Of a stretch of 64,000 nucleotides of DNA, positions 61,363 to 64,000 are shown in pieces. The position numbers and the translations under genes are program-made. The notes under the pieces were generated by a model that made no database searches, had not been told where the DNA came from, and saw nothing but the letters and a program-made list of their open reading frames with translations. The DNA comes from JAJEBT01 sp965214975 (lineage in GTDB: Bacteria > Pseudomonadota > Alphaproteobacteria > MPNO01 > UBA830). The stretch lies in assembly GCA_965214975.1 (NCBI GenBank), contig OZ244055.1, positions 3,410,001 through 3,474,000 of the forward strand. The letters are read 5' to 3'. The stretch's first letter is position 1; every line of letters starts with the position of its first letter.

Positions 61363-63933
61363 ATGGATCTCGTTGTCGTCGAATCCCCCGCGAAGGCCAG
61401 GACCATCAACAGGTACCTGGGATCTGGGTACCGGGTGCTCGCGACCTACGGCCATGTCCGCGACCTGCCGCCCAACGACGGTTCCGTCCTGCCCGACGAG
61501 GACTTCCGGATGAAATGGGAGGTGGGATCGAAGGCGGCGAAGAATCTCAAGGCGATCGCCGACGCCGCCCGCGGGGCGTCGCGCGTCTATCTCGCCACCG
61601 ACCCCGACCGCGAGGGCGAGGCCATCTCGTGGCATGTCCGCGAGATCCTGAACCAGCGCAAGGCGCTCGGAGGGGTCGACGTCAAGCGCGTGGTGTTCCA
61701 CGAGGTCACCGCGAAGGCCGTGCGGGCCGCGGTCGACAATCCGCGGGAACTGAACGAGGCTCTCGTAGAGGCCTATCTGGCGCGCCGGGCCCTGGACTAT
61801 CTGGTCGGTTTCAAGCTGTCGCCGGTGCTCTGGAGACGGCTTCCCGGATCGAGGTCCGCCGGGCGCGTGCAGTCGGTCGCGCTGCGCATCGTCTGCGAGC
61901 GCGAGAGCGAGATCGAGCGCTTCGTCCCGCGCGAGTACTGGACCGTCGAGGCCGATTTCCGGACCGCGGGCGACGGTTTCGCCGTGGCCCGGCTCACCCA
62001 TCTCGACGGCAGGAAGCTCGGCCGCTACGACCTTGCCGACGAAGCGGCCGCCCGCGCAGCCAGGGAGAGAATCGAGGCCGGCGCGTTCCGGGTCGGGGAC
62101 ATCGAGCGCAAGACGGTCCAGCAACGGCCGCAGCCGCCCTTCACCACCTCGACCATGCAGCAGGAGGCGTCGCGCAAGCTCGGTTTCGGCGCGTCGCGGA
62201 CGATGCGCGCCGCCCAGAAGCTGTACGAGGGCGCCAATCTCGGCGGCGAGACCGTCGGGCTGATCAGCTACATGCGCACCGACAGCGTCACCCTCTCCGA
62301 GGAGGCGCTCGTTTCGGCGCGGGCCGCGATCGGCCGCGAATGCGGCCACGCCTACATTCCGCCCGAGCCGAACCGGTACCGAAGCAAGGCGAGGAACGCC
62401 CAGGAGGCCCACGAGGCGATCCGGCCCACCGATTGCGGCCGCAGGCCGTCGGACGTCGCCGTCCACCTGCCGGACGACGAACGGCGACTCTACGAGCTGA
62501 TCTGGAAGCGCACCGTCGCGAGCCAGATGAAGAACGCGGTTCTCGAACGGACCGCCGTCGACATCGTTTCCGCCGACGGTGCGGCGACGCTCCGCGCCAA
62601 CGGCATGGTCGTCAAGTTCGACGGCTTCATGAAGCTCTACCGCGAGACGAGAGAGGAGCGGGAATCCGGCGACGGGGACGACAGGAAGGAGCGGCTTCTG
62701 CCGGCGATGGAGAAGGGAGAGGAGGTGACGTGCGGCGAGATCCGGCCGGAACAGCATTTCACGAAACCGCCGCCGCGCTACAGCGAGGCGAGCCTTGTCG
62801 GGAAACTCGAGGAGCTCGGAATCGGCCGGCCCTCGACCTACGCCCCGATTCTCCAGGTTCTGCAGGATCGCGAATACGTCGCGCTCGACCGGAACAGATT
62901 CGTTCCGAGCGACCGCGGCCGCATGGTGGCGGCGTTTCTCGCGGCGTTCTTCGGCCGCTACGTCGAGTACGGCTTCACGGCCGATCTCGAGAGCCGGCTC
63001 GACGACGTCTCCAACGGGCAGATGGAATGGAAGCGGCTGATGCGGGAGTTCTGGGCGGCGTTCGATTCAGCCGTCAGGAACGCCAGCGACCTTCGCATCA
63101 GCGAGGTCATCGACAGGCTCGACGAGGATCTCGGCCCGCATTTCTTTCCGCCCTCCGAGGACGGCGGCGATCCCCGCAAGTGCCCGTCCTGCGGGAACGG
63201 CCGGCTCGGCCTCAAGCTCAGCAAGAACGGCGGGTTCATCGGCTGCTCGAACCACCCCGAATGCGGGTACACGGCCGGCCTTTCGGCCTACCGGAAAGGC
63301 GAGGCGGCGCAGTTCGACGGGCCGCGCGCGCTCGGCGAGGATCCGGAGTCCGGCCTGCCTGTGAGCATCCGCAACGGGCCCTACGGCATCTACGTGCAGC
63401 TCGGCGAGGCGGCGAAGGGATCGAAGAAGAAGCCCAGGAGGCAGTCCCTGCCGGAGGGCAGGGATCCGGGCAGCGTCGACCTCGACTACGCGCTGGCCCT
63501 GCTCCGCCTTCCGCGGGAGATCGGCCGGCATCCCGAGACCGGCGAGACGATGATGGCCGGGTTCGGACGCTACGGACCGTATCTCAAGCACGGCGACGCC
63601 TACGCCAGTCTCGGGCCCGAGGACGACGTCCTGACGATCGGCCTGAACCGCGCCGTCACGGTCTGGGCCGAAAAGCCGCCAAGAGGCCGCGGCAGCGGCC
63701 GTGCGCAGACGTCCGGCCGCGCGCTCGGCGACCATCCCGAGGACGGCAAGCCGGTGGAGGTTCGCGACGGGCGGTACGGCCCCTATGTCCGCCACGGCAA
63801 GCTCAACGCGACCATTCCGTCGACGATCGCGCCCGAGACGGTCACGCTCGATGAAGCCGTCGAACTGCTTGCTGCCAAGGCCGCCAAGGCGGGCGGGCGG
63901 GGACGCGCGGGAAGACGCCGCAAGGCGTCCTGA
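61363..63933 (+). CDS. topA: DNA topoisomerase I
   Basis: An 856-residue type IA topoisomerase. The TOPRIM domain starts with LVVVESPAKARTI and holds DPDREGEAISWH (acidic metal site), the active-site Tyr is in GLISYMRTDS (near residue 305), GIGRPSTYAPI lies in the gate domain, and one C-terminal zinc module CPSCGNGRLGLKLSKNGGFIGCSNHPECG is followed by repeated YGPY-type motifs. It relaxes negative supercoils. The length fits alphaproteobacterial TopA. Start ATG 61363 is favoured because MDLVVVES is the usual N-terminus. Confidence 0.95.
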   Translation: MDLVVVESPAKARTINRYLGSGYRVLATYGHVRDLPPNDGSVLPDEDFRMKWEVGSKAAKNLKAIADAARGASRVYLATDPDREGEAISWHVREILNQRKALGGVDVKRVVFHEVTAKAVRAAVDNPRELNEALVEAYLARRALDYLVGFKLSPVLWRRLPGSRSAGRVQSVALRIVCERESEIERFVPREYWTVEADFRTAGDGFAVARLTHLDGRKLGRYDLADEAAARAARERIEAGAFRVGDIERKTVQQRPQPPFTTSTMQQEASRKLGFGASRTMRAAQKLYEGANLGGETVGLISYMRTDSVTLSEEALVSARAAIGRECGHAYIPPEPNRYRSKARNAQEAHEAIRPTDCGRRPSDVAVHLPDDERRLYELIWKRTVASQMKNAVLERTAVDIVSADGAATLRANGMVVKFDGFMKLYRETREERESGDGDDRKERLLPAMEKGEEVTCGEIRPEQHFTKPPPRYSEASLVGKLEELGIGRPSTYAPILQVLQDREYVALDRNRFVPSDRGRMVAAFLAAFFGRYVEYGFTADLESRLDDVSNGQMEWKRLMREFWAAFDSAVRNASDLRISEVIDRLDEDLGPHFFPPSEDGGDPRKCPSCGNGRLGLKLSKNGGFIGCSNHPECGYTAGLSAYRKGEAAQFDGPRALGEDPESGLPVSIRNGPYGIYVQLGEAAKGSKKKPRRQSLPEGRDPGSVDLDYALALLRLPREIGRHPETGETMMAGFGRYGPYLKHGDAYASLGPEDDVLTIGLNRAVTVWAEKPPRGRGSGRAQTSGRALGDHPEDGKPVEVRDGRYGPYVRHGKLNATIPSTIAPETVTLDEAVELLAAKAAKAGGRGRAGRRRKAS

Positions 63934-63979
63934 TTTCGGGTTCCGTTCCGGATTCCGAACCGTCCCCGGAGCCTCCGGA

Positions 63980-64000
63980 CTACTTGATGCGGGCTTCCTT
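63980..64000 (-). CDS. rpmG: ribosomal protein L33, C-terminal end only
   Basis: The last 21 bases read on the minus strand as KEARIK followed by TAG. L33 proteins end in YKEAKIK or a close variant, and rpmG often lies near topA and rnr in alphaproteobacteria. Only six residues are visible, so the call rests on this match and on position. The rest lies beyond the right edge. Confidence 0.55.
   Translation of the reverse strand, partial: KEARIK

Noticed and set aside
60063..63854. Open frame of over 1200 codons on the plus strand
   Set aside because: It runs across the deacetylase and topA in the wrong frames; GC-rich DNA lacks stop codons in such frames.

Overview
The window is GC-rich (about 70% by eye) and gene-dense, and it reads like an alphaproteobacterial chromosome. 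Support for this comes from topA next to the tail of rpmG (L33), from the tRNA-Met(CAU) and tRNA-Pro(CGG) sequences, and from the mix of TRAP, Bug-type and CUT1 ABC transporters with many GTG starts and 4-bp start/stop overlaps. I cannot name a genus. Most genes are catabolic: sugar lactones on the left, aromatic acids in the middle and right. Housekeeping genes (rluB-like, tadA, recQ, topA) are scattered between them.

1-13043: two divergent operons. The leftward one encodes a CUT1 sugar ABC transporter, a SorC regulator, a split transketolase, an L-ribulose-5-phosphate 4-epimerase and a Bug-type receptor cut by the left edge. The rightward one encodes a PTE-family lactonase, a UlaD-like decarboxylase, a UlaE-like 3-epimerase, a PfkB kinase and a CobW GTPase. 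Together they look like a complete ABC-fed (non-PTS) version of the ascorbate/aldonolactone route ending in D-xylulose-5-phosphate. The UlaD-like enzyme has lost two core catalytic residues, so the real substrate may be new.

13044-15346: a decayed insertion sequence whose transposase carries an N-terminal DruA-like (DUF4338) domain. The first catalytic Asp is Gly and the C-terminus is frameshifted.

15347-17402: rluB-like, a class I amidotransferase and tadA. 17418-35220: two tandem UbiD decarboxylases, a TetA-type MFS pump, tRNA-Met, a Rieske dioxygenase alpha/beta pair, a crotonase, glutathione-dependent formaldehyde dehydrogenase, a phthalate-type Rieske oxygenase, a glutamine-synthetase-like ligase, an MFS exporter, a luciferase-like monooxygenase, a double VOC protein and a GMC oxidoreductase. 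35382-37387: carbonic anhydrase, a low-GC island with a frameshifted lipoprotein, and tRNA-Pro.

37470-46615: NIPSNAP, SDR, AhpD-like, OsmC, a maleylacetate-reductase-like enzyme, YciI-like and DUF899 proteins, then a complete TRAP transporter operon. 47117-49096: recQ. 49369-57766: a seven-gene leftward operon (SDR, feruloyl-CoA synthase, extradiol dioxygenase, enol-lactonase-like hydrolase, two beta-hydroxyacid dehydrogenases, an OYE reductase) with a divergent crotonase, probably for a hydroxycinnamate-like aromatic acid. 57785-64000: an orphan molybdenum hydroxylase large subunit, a polysaccharide deacetylase, topA and the end of rpmG.

Three genes (transketolase N-subunit, transposase, lipoprotein) carry single-base frameshifts. 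Either real decay or assembly indels could explain them.
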